A stretch of DNA of 64,000 nt from Gracilaria vermiculophylla (lineage: Eukaryota > Rhodophyta > Florideophyceae > Gracilariales > Gracilariaceae): positions 2,182,307 to 2,246,306 of the forward strand of contig JAHNZQ020000049.1 in assembly GCA_019155205.2 (NCBI GenBank), read 5' to 3'. The notes under the pieces are model-generated. The model saw only the letters and a program-made list of their open reading frames with translations. It was not told the origin of the DNA and did not search any database. Position 1 is the first letter of the stretch, and every line of letters begins with the position of its first letter. This document shows, one piece after another, positions 33,391-43,786 of this stretch. A program made the translations under genes and the position numbers.

Positions 33391-34314
33391 TTACTGTTCG
33401 GAAGCATCCGTAAAGATACATACGAGCCATTCGTCTTTTAGAAACGACAGTCTTACAATGTTACGGAGACTCTCTTGTTTGTCCTTGAACGCAGTCTCAT
33501 GGTACTTTCCCCAAGAGAGACTACGGAGCTGAACACGCTTCAAGAGACTCTTCTTTCGCTTTCCAATTTTGGCATATGCCTGTTGCAGCAGGTCTGTCAA
33601 GGGCTTCATTCGTGCGACCAAATCTGGTATGCCATTACCCATCCACCTACAGCAGGGTACAAACTGACAAAGTTCATTTGCCGTCTGGGGCAATTGTAAA
33701 TCTCGGAATGCCTCAATGCGCGTCGGATCCATGCGGTACCCGTTTTCGTCAATGATACGACCACACCAGCGAATTTCCTTCTTGAAAAAGCTAGACTTTC
33801 TTGCCGAGACGTACAGTCCTTTCTCATGACATACCTTAAGGAATTTTGCATCTACCTCCATCAATGATTCTTCATCTTGGTCGTGGAGTGCAAAATCATC
33901 AATCCAAAGCATCAAGGACGGCTTCATATGTTCAAATAGTGGGTATATCGATCCCTAAAAATGTGGAACTGCATTAGTCATACCCATAAGCACTCTGCGT
34001 GATGAGTATACGCCATTTGGCGTTACAAATGAGCAATTAGAATACGAGTCTTCATGCAAAGGAAGCTGCCAGTATCCTGATACTAAGTCAATTGCCGCAA
34101 AGACTGTGCTTCCAGCAAAATCTTGCATCTCTACTTCCAAGTTAGGCATCGGCCATGCAATATTTTTTGTAGCTGCATTCAGTGGCCTAAGGTCTATGGA
34201 AAGCCTGAAATTCACCCTTCCTTTCTTTGGTACAACTAAAGGCGCAAATTGCCATTCTGCACCTGGGTTAGGAAAGATAAACCCCATATCTACCAGCTTG
34301 TTCAAAAAAGGCAT
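33391..34314 (-). pseudogene. reverse transcriptase and RNase H start of the nested gypsy element
   Basis: One frame, with TAG at 33955-33957 in the middle and TAA at 33391-33393 at the end. Blocks in order: LVVPKKGRVNFRLSIDLRPLN, MPNLEVEMQDFAGSTVFAAIDLVSGYWQLPL, FVTPNGVYSSRRVLMG, then after the TAG the catalytic LWIDDFALH (WIDD in place of YxDD), the thumb and the first RNase H aspartate in CIFTDASEQ directly before the TAA. The catalytic aspartates are present; only the stops prevent a continuous protein. Confidence 0.85.
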
Positions 34315-35134
34315 CCATGTAGTTTCTATGCGGTGTCGCGTAACGCCTGACCTTCACCTTAACTGGCTTCTGCCCTTCGTTGATGTTCACACGTGAGGGC
34401 AGTACTTTGGCGGAAGGGGTCTTTTCAAGACGTAAGCGAACTACATGCCTGTACTTCTTGAATAGTCGGTGCAACTGCTGACAGCCCGTGTTGGACATCC
34501 CATTGGCCCTGGCGTCTTCAACAAGGCCTGCAAGAGCTGCGTCCAAATCCTTTGGGTCATCTTCACCAAGATCGATATAGATGTCGTCATCGGAGAGTTC
34601 TTCATCCTCAACGGTACCAACGCTGTGATATATCGAAGTGTCGGTAGACAGTAGAGACGCTATCTTCGACTTTTCACCCACATTCTCTTCTTGTGGATGC
34701 AAACTTACGTCAATATCTCCTTTCAATCGTGTGGCTGCTGCCTTAAGATCCTCACGATTATTTAGACCCAAGGTATCCAAGGTTTGCCATCCGAGAATGA
34801 CATAGTCACAAGTAACGTCCATAATCCGCCACGTCGAGTTCCTTATTCGAAGTCGGGTCCCATGTCGGATCCCAAGCTCAACATCAGCGACGCGAATGCT
34901 ACGCGTTGCTATAGACGGAGCCTTGTTGTCAAAACTGTTGTAATACTCTGTCGGATTCAGTTTCTTAACATCCCGAACGCAGTTCTTTTGCTTCAGTCGT
35001 TTAAAAATTGCTGTGGGAATGAAGTTGACCGCTGCTCCTTGATCAGTGAGAAGAGTCACATCCAATATCTCCCTCTGACCAATGAAGGTTGCATCAAACA
35101 TTACAGAACTGAGAGCCATACCAAGAGATTGCAA
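34268..35134 (-). CDS. protease region of the nested gypsy element
   Basis: The frame is the same as gag and continues 12 codons after the gag stop. LLTDQGAAVNFIP occupies the place of the retropepsin active site; the usual D-T/S-G is D-Q-G, an unusual change that may abolish activity. VILGWQTLDTLGL is the expected C-terminal flap-side block (family pattern ILG.D.L...G). An acidic linker and the start of RT (QKPVKVKVRRYATPHRNYM) follow. RT then continues in another frame from about 34314, so a frameshift, natural or mutational, lies near 34.27-34.31 kb. Confidence 0.7.
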   Translation of the reverse strand: MQSLGMALSSVMFDATFIGQREILDVTLLTDQGAAVNFIPTAIFKRLKQKNCVRDVKKLNPTEYYNSFDNKAPSIATRSIRVADVELGIRHGTRLRIRNSTWRIMDVTCDYVILGWQTLDTLGLNNREDLKAAATRLKGDIDVSLHPQEENVGEKSKIASLLSTDTSIYHSVGTVEDEELSDDDIYIDLGEDDPKDLDAALAGLVEDARANGMSNTGCQQLHRLFKKYRHVVRLRLEKTPSAKVLPSRVNINEGQKPVKVKVRRYATPHRNYMDAFFEQAGRYGVYLS

Positions 35135-35170
35135 CGTTTTGATCGTTTTCTTCTTCTCTCTCTGTTCCTT

Positions 35171-35932
35171 TCAGATCTGCGCAAATATTTCTTTCTTCTT
35201 CTCTGTAGAAGTGTTCTTGCAGTCCTTGAGCTTGTACCTCTCTCTAGGACATGTCTCCTTGTTCCAGCAAAATGGAAGCATACGCGGACGTTTTATGTCC
35301 TCGTCACTCGTGCTTCCTTTCTTTGCGTCGGAATCAAGATGTCGCTTCTTGGAAATCATACGGTTAGCGCTCAGTGGTAGGATATCCGAAGCATCACCAC
35401 CCAAACCAGAACGCGTACTTCCTGTCCGGGCTTGTTCAATTATTTGCGCTTCTTCGGCTAGTCGTATAGCATAAACGCGAAAATCACTCTTGTGAATCTT
35501 TGTCTTACACTCCATACGGATGATCTCCTCCATATGATTGAACAGCTTACGGGGCTGCGTGCGCTCACGAATATGACGAATTGCAGTTTCCGGGCACTCG
35601 CAAATGGCTTCAGTGTATCCCGCTTTGCGCAACGCTTCCATATAGTCCACGATTAATTGCCATACACGACTCTTGGCGTCAGAAAGCTTCATGTTCATGC
35701 GCACATCTGCGACGATTCGTTCCCATTCAGTCATGCGTAACTTCTTAAAATCCAGCTTTGAATGTTTCTCGAGACACCCTTTGAGCATGTCTTCAGTTAT
35801 GTCTTCAACTTTCTCCGCATAGAGATACTCGCCATCGATCAGTATTTCAAGAACAGTCTGAGTTATGGATGCTTCGTACGACGTAGGAGTGATCTGAACA
35901 TTAGGATCCTTGTTCTTTTCACTAACTTTCAT
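35171..35932 (-). CDS. gag-like protein of the nested gypsy element
   Basis: 253 aa from an ATG. The N-terminal two thirds is helical and charged (EDITEDMLKGCLEKHSKL, MKLSDAKSRVWQLIVDYMEALRKAGY), as expected of a capsid region. Near the C-terminus is a cysteine knuckle, CWNKETCPRERYKLKDC, a variant of the retroviral CCHC zinc knuckle with altered spacing. A homologous region, including DAKSR and the same C-x5-C-x9-C arrangement, occurs on the plus strand at 36.89-37.52 kb. The frame ends in TGA at 35171-35173, and the same frame continues at once into the protease, so the stop may be a readthrough site or a mutation. Confidence 0.75.
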   Translation of the reverse strand: MKVSEKNKDPNVQITPTSYEASITQTVLEILIDGEYLYAEKVEDITEDMLKGCLEKHSKLDFKKLRMTEWERIVADVRMNMKLSDAKSRVWQLIVDYMEALRKAGYTEAICECPETAIRHIRERTQPRKLFNHMEEIIRMECKTKIHKSDFRVYAIRLAEEAQIIEQARTGSTRSGLGGDASDILPLSANRMISKKRHLDSDAKKGSTSDEDIKRPRMLPFCWNKETCPRERYKLKDCKNTSTEKKKEIFAQI

Positions 35933-36122
35933 CTCATAAATCTGTCGTTCTATCAGAAAAGCCGATATAGATGGAACATCGATATGCTGCAGAAGAGGAG
36001 CTTCGAGACCGACATTCGTTGTCTGGGGAACAGTCGCATGATCCGTCTTTTCACTTCATCTATGGTTGCCAGAATTGTTGTGAGCTGCGAGCACGACCTG
36101 TTTGTTCGCAAACAGTAATTAC

Positions 36123-36331
36123 TGTGCGAAATCGCGCTCTCGCTGAGACAAAGACCGGCATTTTTGGGAAGTTGCCTTCCCCTCCTCCGATCATTCTCCG
36201 ATCGGGTGCCTTTTATTTTCTCGACTTTCTAATTTGACTTCATCAAATTAGCCCAAGATATTTTGCCGACCACGGCGCGCTTAATTTTTGAGTACCACTC
36301 TTAATTAGAGCTTTGACTTCTATTTGTCACA
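36123..36331 (-). repeat. 5' LTR of the nested gypsy element
   Basis: 209 bp with TG...CA ends, followed by CATAT at 36332-36336. It would be the promoter-bearing LTR of the minus-strand element. Confidence 0.92.
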
Positions 36332-36392
36332 CATATGACCGAAAAATGTCTTGTGGACACCTTGGCGCCAAATTGTGTCCATCGGGAAACTT

Positions 36393-36418
36393 GTCCTTGT
36401 CCATATGTAAAAACGGCC
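36393..36418 (-). repeat. right terminal inverted repeat of Harbinger
   Basis: On the minus strand it reads GGCCGTTTTTACATATGGAC. Followed on the plus strand by TTA. Confidence 0.85.
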
Positions 36419-36889
36419 TTAAGGAAGTGATTTTTTGGGATTTCTGCGACGTTGTGATATTATCAGTTTTTGAAATTGAACACTTGTGACCCAGAATGAA
36501 GCCATATGAGATCAGGGGGAAGAAAATACTCCACGTCGAGCCATCAGCCTTTCTTCCGGTTTCCTTCAGCGAAGGTGCGAGACATAGATCTGCATATTTG
36601 CATATTTACAACGTCGGCAAACAAAGATCGCAGTTTTTGTTTGCAAATCAATGGGTCAGAAAGATGACAGTATTGAAGATGATTCGCATGTTTAGCAAAC
36701 AAATGTGGTGGAAATAGAAACATCGCAATTTCAGCATATTTGTCTAGAATCTATACTCTGTTTAGTCGAAACCCAAATCGTTACGAAAAAAGAATTACTG
36801 AAAAAAACAAAGAAGGTCTCAGTATTCTTCCAAAGTCCCTGAATATGTGATCAACAGAAGTCGTTATGGAAACGATGATTTAAGCAATA
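36419..36889. other. AT-rich spacer right of the Harbinger
   Basis: It begins with the TTA duplication. No gene is supported; one short frame at 36496 shows no domain. Confidence 0.45.
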
Positions 36890-38021
36890 TGTATTACCGC
36901 CAGCTTATCAGAAAACGTCACTGATAATATGATCAAGGCTTGTCTGCAAAAGCGGTCCAAAAAATCGCAGAACAAAATTAGTTTATATTCTTGGGGCAGG
37001 GTCCTCAAAGATGTGAAAATGTACATGACCATCAATGACGCGAAAAGCCGTTTCTGCACTCTAATGGTTGAATATAGTAATGAAATTCGAGATGAAGGGT
37101 ATGTGAAAGCTATTACCAGGAACCCTGAAGTAGGCGTTAATAATATTTTAAATACAGTAAAACAGCGCCCTTTTCAAGACCATATGGAGGGAAAGCTTCA
37201 GATCAAACCAAACGCTAGCCTTTAAATTAAGGACTTTGGTGTATAATTCAGACAGTTTGGAGAAGAAGCGAGAAAATATATCTATGTCAAACGAAACAAA
37301 GAATGACATATGAAATGATTGAATCATTCCCATTAATGTTTTCTCTTCAGCACTTAATATTTGTAATAAATTACATGATGATAACGTGAAAAGAAATTTG
37401 AAGCCGAATAGGGAAGTGTCTTTCTGTCCCAAGATAGTAAAATGCAGAGAGAAAAGACACCACATAAGAAGGTGCCCTAATTCTACACCGCAGAAAGTGG
37501 AAGTTTTTATATAGGCTTGTAAAGAAAACAAGAATAACACCAACACCAAAGAGGTGAAAAAGGAAGGTGTTGCAGATCGTTCTTGTGATACATTGTGCTA
37601 TTTTATAGTGTCGGATGCTTCTTTAAGCGATGAAAAGTCAGAAACAGGAATTCTTGCGTATAAAGGAACATCAGGAAACATCATCGCTGAAGAATTATAC
37701 TAAAGAATTTGAAAGTAACATGGTGTCAAGGAAGTTCAGCAGTCAGCATGCCTGGGCCCACTCGAAGTTTTTATCAAAGCGGCATCACCTGTAACCTCTG
37801 CTACTAGGGATAATGCAGATGTTATGTTGGAGGTAAGGCATTGCGAAAACATGATTCTTCGTGGAGTGGACGGGTTGATCACAAATAAGAACGCATCAGG
37901 TGTAGTAAATTGCAGGCAGTTGCTCAATGCTCTTAGTTTGAGCAACCATGTTCTTTTGGACGTCACAATATCACAGGTCAACAGTTTAAAGATGAACAAC
38001 AAAGGGCTTCAGGTGACATGA
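36890..38021 (+). pseudogene. decayed gag-protease relative of the nested gypsy element
   Basis: Plus-strand fragments in several frames line up with the minus-strand gag and protease at 34.3-35.9 kb. TDNMIKACLQKRSK matches EDMLKGCLEKHSK, and MTINDAKSRFCTLMVEYSNEIRDEGYVKAI matches MKLSDAKSRVWQLIVDYMEALRKAGYTEAI. Near 37.25 kb IKDFGV, stop, FRQFGEEAR matches KSDFRVYAIRLAEEAQ. Near 37.43 kb a knuckle FCPKIVKCREKRHHIRRC matches FCWNKETCPRERYKLKDC. At 37.73-38.02 kb SATRDNADVMLEVRHCENMILRG and NALSLSNHVLLD resemble the protease flank. Stops and frameshifts are numerous. It is an older family member in the opposite orientation, with no LTRs found. Confidence 0.7.
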
Positions 38022-41000
38022 TTCTAAGCATAAGCTAATAAAATCTTTATTTTAATTACATCAATTAAAGCGAAAGTGAACTTTATGTTATCAATAAAAG
38101 TAAAAGCGCTATACAGAGTTTTATTGTTTTTTTAGAGTTGCAGTAGTTTTGGGCTTTTACGAGACTTGTGACCCCATATGATGCTTATTGTTGTGTAGAA
38201 ACTGAGAACAACAGTTTATAGAACATAGCGTATTAATGTGTATGATGAATAATATAGTATAGATATCGAAAAATAGTTTTAAAATATTAATACTGCATTA
38301 AAAAACCGAAGGAAGAATAAAAACCTACATTGTCTAACAAACGGAAAATTTGAAATGAATGTACTAAAAAAGAGAAATTTTACCAATACGATTTCAAAAA
38401 CGTTTGTGCAAGACATTGTATTAAATGTATCATCATTTGTGCAAACAGATGAAAAACACCAAAACGTTTGATAAAATTTATATAAATTAATACAGTAGTC
38501 AAAGATTTAAATGGGAATGCTTTGGAAAACAAAAAAGAAAACGGAACTAGAGAAATAGTAACCGATCGAAACAAATTAGAAAAGAACAATATCAATGCCA
38601 ATACATTTACAGAAACACATTCAATGTATGACAGATTAAGCGAAATAAAAAGTATGTTTTAGAAAGAGCTGTTTCGAACAAATTAGCATATTTAAAAAAC
38701 GATTAGCTTATACAAAGAATAAACCAATAGAAAACATTTTCGAAATCGACAATTTGTTTCCCGTGGGTTTTGGTTCTACAGAACAACTGAACATACAGAA
38801 TAAAAATATACGTTGTTCAATTAGAACTATTACGAAAGATGACAACGCATAGATAAAGTATTTTATTGAATGTTTCAGCAAAAATAGATCTAGTATTTTT
38901 GAAACCTAAAACCAGGAGTTTTCGGAGACCAACTCAGAATTAGAAATAGAGAAAACATGGAACAAAACGTTGTTACAAAAACAAAGCACTACGACAGTTT
39001 TTCCTAGAACTTGTTCACAGTTAGCGCATGCTGGCGCTCAGCAACTAGCTCAATAACCGAACGGGTATATTGAGCTGGGGTGCAAATTCAGTTTTAATTC
39101 AACTTCCCTTTTAGGCTACACTTGCATTACACCATCTACTCCCAATAAATGCGCCACAAGACACTAGACAACGTCTTCTGGTAGACCACCACATCTCAAA
39201 AACTCACCCTTGAGCATCATTCTCCCGCCCTTGAAGGTCGTGACTTTTCGCTCAGTCCGAGCACGACGGTCAATTTGGGTCATAGGGGAAAATTACAAAA
39301 ACTAAATAAAAGTAGTCATAGCCAGAAGGGTGTGCAGAGAATTTAAAAGAAACATGAACTTGATACTTAGAAAATATGTGAAGCTGTTCTGAAACAGGCG
39401 CTTAAACATCTTCGCTGTCTTTATCTGTATAACGGAAATATTTCATATAGGATATTTCATCTTTGTAATATGTTTTCAACTGACACGTTTTCTAGAAAAT
39501 CGTTATATTACGAAACGTGGATAGTTTATCAATATCAAAATATTTGATCATGTATACAAGCGTTTAAAGTGAATTCATGGTTTAAAACAGGGAAAAAACA
39601 AGGCTTGAATCAGTATTGGACATATTCCAAAATCGGAGTGTTGTAAGCACCCGTTTCAGATAATGCAATGTTTATTAGAAATTCGAGGCAATACTCATCT
39701 GCATATCTCTATATTTCGGAGATATTCATGCAGCCTTTGAAACAAAAGATGTCATTGCTATCACCAAGTAAACACTTCTTTCTTTCGCTCAAAATGAGAA
39801 CTTTGCGATCATTTGAGAATCGTTTGTATAAAGATCGAAAACAATTGACATGAACGCTAAACGAAAGTTTTTCAATAAAATCTATAAAGCAACAGTTATA
39901 AAAAGATTTATAATAAGCATTTGAATAGTCATGAACACTCTGGTGAAAACAACTATGGTTCTGAGAAACGGAACGACATCTCAGGATAGATACTGTCTCA
40001 TATTATGGATAGCTTTTCTTTTACTTATCTAATGTTCAAGACAAACCCCGATTTAAGATTTTAGGATACAGGTAAATTGCTCAAATTAATGTAAAATTCT
40101 TGTTGAGAGCTTGGAAAAGTGTTCCAAAGCGTATTGGAAGAAGAGGAGACTATTGTTTTTACATTGGAAAGCAAATAAATGTACTACAACACATACAGTC
40201 CTCCTAGTTGGAGCAGTACGCGTGACAAACTGTCTGCAAGTTACAATTTATTTATTTAGTGTGTCATGGAAAGTTAGTTCATCGACGTCACTAGAATTGT
40301 CTTGAAGCTGTACAGCTCAGCTTGCTGTGCTGGACAACTTACAACTTTGTTCTAGATTTCTCCACGGGAGAGGATCTGAAGTCTATATAAAACCGTGGTG
40401 CTCTCGATTAATGGAGGCATCGGGAAAACTCAAGAAAAGTTTTATTCAACCTACCGTCTACCTACATCCTCTTCATGTCAGTACGGAAAGATAAAAATCA
40501 TTTAAATGATAAATCGTCTTTCTTAGAAGCCAATTCGTGCAACGGAGTAGTCGAAAAAAATGTCAAGGGATTTTTCACCCACCGACGTAGCGTTGATCGC
40601 TCTCAATAAGTCTTTAAAATAATAAAGACTGCAAAACGTATAATATGGCACACTGATTCACTTTTAAACTCTCTAAAAAAGAAAACTATGATGAAAAAAC
40701 AATACGTATAATAATAATATATTTGTTGTTCTTTATATTACAGAAATAAATACAACTTGAATGCTACTTCAATAATAATATGACAGCATAAAGTTTTAGA
40801 AAAGCTTTGCGAAGGACCGAGTATTAATTATTAATAAAAAACTATTGAACAAAATGTATTCTTGGCTTTAACGTTTGATGTTGTAGACGCAAGCAACAAC
40901 TGCTTTTCACACATGGATATTTTAAAAAACCTGAAAAGTTCTACATGACATTTTGGAAGAACATATAGTTTGTTTTCATGGTTAATGTTAGAAAATATAC

Positions 41001-43143
41001 AAAAAGAGATTACATTGTACTAGTGATATAGAGCACTAGACAAGTACAGATGTATCACTGTGTTTCACGGAAGATAGAAGTTAGACCAAGAACCTGAGAT
41101 AAAACAATACTGCCTTTATTGAAGACTAGGTAAGCTCTGTACTTTTCAACTGACATTAATAACATTCAAACCCTTCTCTTTTCTCAAATTCACTGTTGTA
41201 GAAGCAAGAAGAAGCTATGAGTGGTTGTTCTGTGTGACATGAATTGTAAAAGGGTGTGCATGTGAATTCGTGCATTAAATGGCAGTACATATTCTTCCAA
41301 ATAGTAGCAAATTACGTCAATTGAAAGAAATTCAATTAATTAAATTCCGGTCTGATTCTGTAGCCTTTGAAAACTTTTCAATGTACAAAAGTGTATGTAC
41401 ATTGGTTGCACAATGCAAAACTGACATAAACGTTTCGGCCTAATACGTAATAATTTCTATAAGAAGTTTTATTCACCATTTTGAGAAAGGGAATTTCTTT
41501 GAGCACCATTCATTGTAGTCGAAATGATGTAAATAACAAGATTAAAGAAATTTGAAAAGTTTGTAAAGTACTTTACACAATTCCTTTTCTTCATAGAATT
41601 GGCTTGTATTGTAAATATGATTTCTTTCAAAGATGGAGGCAAGTTGCTGTGTATTTCTTGTGCGTTCTTGGCTCCAATCCTTCTGTTCTATACTATATTT
41701 AGTCTCTAAACGCCTGAAACTCTGGCCTCATATGAGGCCAATTTGGTCTGATACGAGGCCAATGATTTGGAAACATTTTCGATAGAAGTTTGTTGATGTC
41801 CAGAAAAAGCCCTTTGTGTCCGTAATGCCAAGATAACAGCCAGAAATACTGAAAATATTAAACTAACTACAAATACAAGCACATTCAAGCACTAAATCCT
41901 CTGCTGTAGCCAAAAAGTAAGAGTGCAATCAATGCTCAGCCCAATTACCACCCCGTTATCAAGAGCTGAGTTTCTCCTGTCATTTTTTGCAGTTTTACAG
42001 CTCCAGCATTATTGGCCTCCTACTTTATGAGGCCAATTGTCCAGTAGACACTAGTCTCCGGGATTTGTGTCTCACAGCAAATCCTTTTCGCAATGACGTT
42101 TTGCGTGTCATATTTGAAGCAGTAACGTTTCGGTATGAAATGAAGAGTCGGTTCTCAGCGTTACAAATTCCTTACCTGCAATGTATAAATCATTGTCATC
42201 TTTTGTTTTCTACTTTATTGGCCACTCATAGTTTACAAGCTATCGGGGCAACTGAAGTGTGATATGCTGTATATTAAACTTGAGCGAATTCATGTTTAAC
42301 ATTTCTCCACTGCCATGAGCAATTTTGTTTGGTCGAAGAAACTAGCATGAATAATATATTATTGAAGAAAGTCTGTGGGAGAACATTAAGCTTGTCGATA
42401 ATTGGTGACCTTATTGGAGTTGTACGTTTGAAATTTGTCATCTACGATCTTACGTTGCCCTTTTCCGAAGCGTTTCATACGACAGGACAGACCTCTTCGA
42501 GAATTTGAAAAACTTTACTACCAATGCTTTAGACATTATCTGCTTTGAAATCATTGACTTTGCATATTTTTTGACAACCAGATGTGAGCTCAAAGGTCGA
42601 TTTTCTTTTCGAATATCATGAGCATGGATGGAATGATGTACATTCTGAAGTAGATTATTGTTTACAGTGTTTCAAGTTGGCTATTCTTATATTTTGCATG
42701 CTGTTGTGCCAGAACGGCAAATCAAACCGTGTTATTCGACACAGAAAATCCGAAGTGTTTAGCCATTTTTTGCTTTTTGGCACATGAAAATCGCACGGAG
42801 GTGTTATACCCAGCATTCGAAGTGTATGCCATACTTTAAAACCATATAAGAAGTTGGAAACCTCACATTTTCCTTTCAATTCTGACACCAGCGATATTCT
42901 TGTTATTACTTACCAACTTAAAAATCAATTTCGAGAGAGAAAACAGTATAAAAAGAGGCTGAGGTATCACAAACAGTCCCCTAAACCCCACCGTATAAAC
43001 CACTCTTTGAAAAGATAAAGTTTCACACGGCACGATTCTCGTCTCAATAAAGAAAAGAATTTCGGAACACTGTTTGTGCCGCGAAACTCGTGGAGACCCT
43101 CTGAACCATGATGCTCTTATGAAGTTTTTAGTCATCTTGACAC
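38022..43143. other. 5-kb AT-rich region without genes
   Basis: No frame longer than about 90 aa looks coding, and no TIR, LTR pair or RNA gene is evident. Minor structures: TCTATATAAAACC near 40382, a TATA-like run in sequence that could be a solo LTR, and the GGCC palindromes near 41.7 and 42.0 kb. The 3' end (about 42.9-43.14 kb) is probably promoter of the cupin gene. Confidence 0.5.
41723..41740. repeat. 18-bp perfect palindrome
   Basis: TGGCCTCATATGAGGCCA equals its own reverse complement. The half-site GAGGCCAAT recurs at 41755-41763 and, as an inverted pair with ATTGGCCTC, at 42011-42037. The half-site contains a CCAAT box. Confidence 0.8.
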
Positions 43144-43150
43144 TATAAAA
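43144..43150 (+). promoter_or_regulatory. TATA box for the cupin gene
   Basis: TATAAAA 121 bp upstream of the ATG at 43271. Confidence 0.6.
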
Positions 43151-43270
43151 GCGGGGACTATTGTGACTGCCTCAACTAATAGTTTCGTCTCAAACGAACG
43201 AATACGACGTCTACCTTGCACAGAGCAGACAATCCTTCTTCACAAATCCTGCAAAATTTGCTGTGGCGCC

Positions 43271-43786
43271 ATGATGACCAAAACTATACCTACTTTCATT
43301 GTGCTACTCTTGGCTGTGTTTTCTTCAGCTCTGGGCTCAATCCCAAGTTTCGGGACGCAGACCAATGGAGCGATTCGAGGGGCACTTGGAGACGATGAAT
43401 TTCTCATCAACCCCGCAGAGGGTGTAATCACTGATACTCCAAACTTCCGTGTGGAGGTCGCAGAACTTGGAAACTTTCCGGCCTTGGCAGGACAGGACGT
43501 TCAAACTCAGTTTACTCGGGTAACCATCAAAGCTATGCAGCCTTTTTTCCCTCACTATCATCCACGCGGAGCAGAATATCTTACTTTGCTCAGGGGAACG
43601 CTCCGCGCTTCTTTCAGGTTTGAGGGCCTCGAACCCCGCATCGTGACGAATGATCTTAACGTTGGAGAATCAACGGTATTTCCGGTTGCGCTTACTCATG
43701 ATGTGAGTTGCATCAGCACAGTAGACTGCGAATTCGTGTCTACCTTCAATTCTGCAGATCCTGGTCTCGTTCCGGTTTCTGCGTAG
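43271..43786 (+). CDS. secreted germin-like cupin
   Basis: 171 aa, starting at the first of two adjacent ATGs (GCCATGATG); the longer open frame upstream has no ATG that fits the TATA box. Residues 1-22 are a signal peptide (TIPTFIVLLLAVFSSALG). The cupin has the metal-binding first box HYHPRGAEYLTLLRG (H-x-H, then Glu) and a weaker second box with VFPVALTHDV supplying the third His. Germin-like proteins bind Mn in the cell wall and can act as superoxide dismutases or oxalate oxidases; the activity here is unknown. Two cysteines near the end (SCISTVDCEF) may form a disulfide. Intronless, with a clear TATA box. Confidence 0.85.
   Translation: MMTKTIPTFIVLLLAVFSSALGSIPSFGTQTNGAIRGALGDDEFLINPAEGVITDTPNFRVEVAELGNFPALAGQDVQTQFTRVTIKAMQPFFPHYHPRGAEYLTLLRGTLRASFRFEGLEPRIVTNDLNVGESTVFPVALTHDVSCISTVDCEFVSTFNSADPGLVPVSA

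Larger units (their letters stand above)
31145..36331 (-). mobile_element. chromodomain Ty3/gypsy LTR retrotransposon, nested in Harbinger
   Basis: Two 209-bp direct LTRs (31145-31353 and 36123-36331) begin TGTGC and end GTCACA on the plus strand and differ at four positions. CATAT lies on both outer sides (31140-31144 and 36332-36336), a 5-bp target duplication. Read on the minus strand the order is gag, protease, RT, RNase H, integrase, chromodomain. Stops in frame at 35171 (TGA), 33955 (TAG) and 33391 (TAA) and a frame change between protease and RT near 34.3 kb interrupt the polyprotein. I see no canonical initiator-tRNA binding site or strong polypurine tract next to the LTRs. Confidence 0.93.
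28889..36418 (+). mobile_element. PIF/Harbinger DNA transposon, split by a nested LTR retrotransposon
   Basis: The left end reads GGCCCTTTCTACACATGGAC. The right end, read on the minus strand, is GGCCGTTTTTACATATGGAC, so the ends are imperfect terminal inverted repeats of about 25 bp. Both are flanked by TTA (28886-28888 and 36419-36421), the 3-bp target duplication typical of Harbinger. Inside are a plus-strand DDE transposase and a convergent minus-strand Myb/SANT-like gene, the two-gene set of the family. Removing the retrotransposon and one CATAT leaves about 2.3 kb. Each gene carries one in-frame stop, so this copy is probably not autonomous now. Confidence 0.9.

Noticed and set aside
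40382..40450. Solo LTR around TCTATATAAAACC
   Set aside because: Only a TATA-like run; no paired ends, target duplication or second copy could be seen.
43163..43270. Extended N-terminus of the cupin from 43163
   Set aside because: It is not ATG-initiated, begins within 20 bp of the TATA box, and would bury the clear signal peptide.
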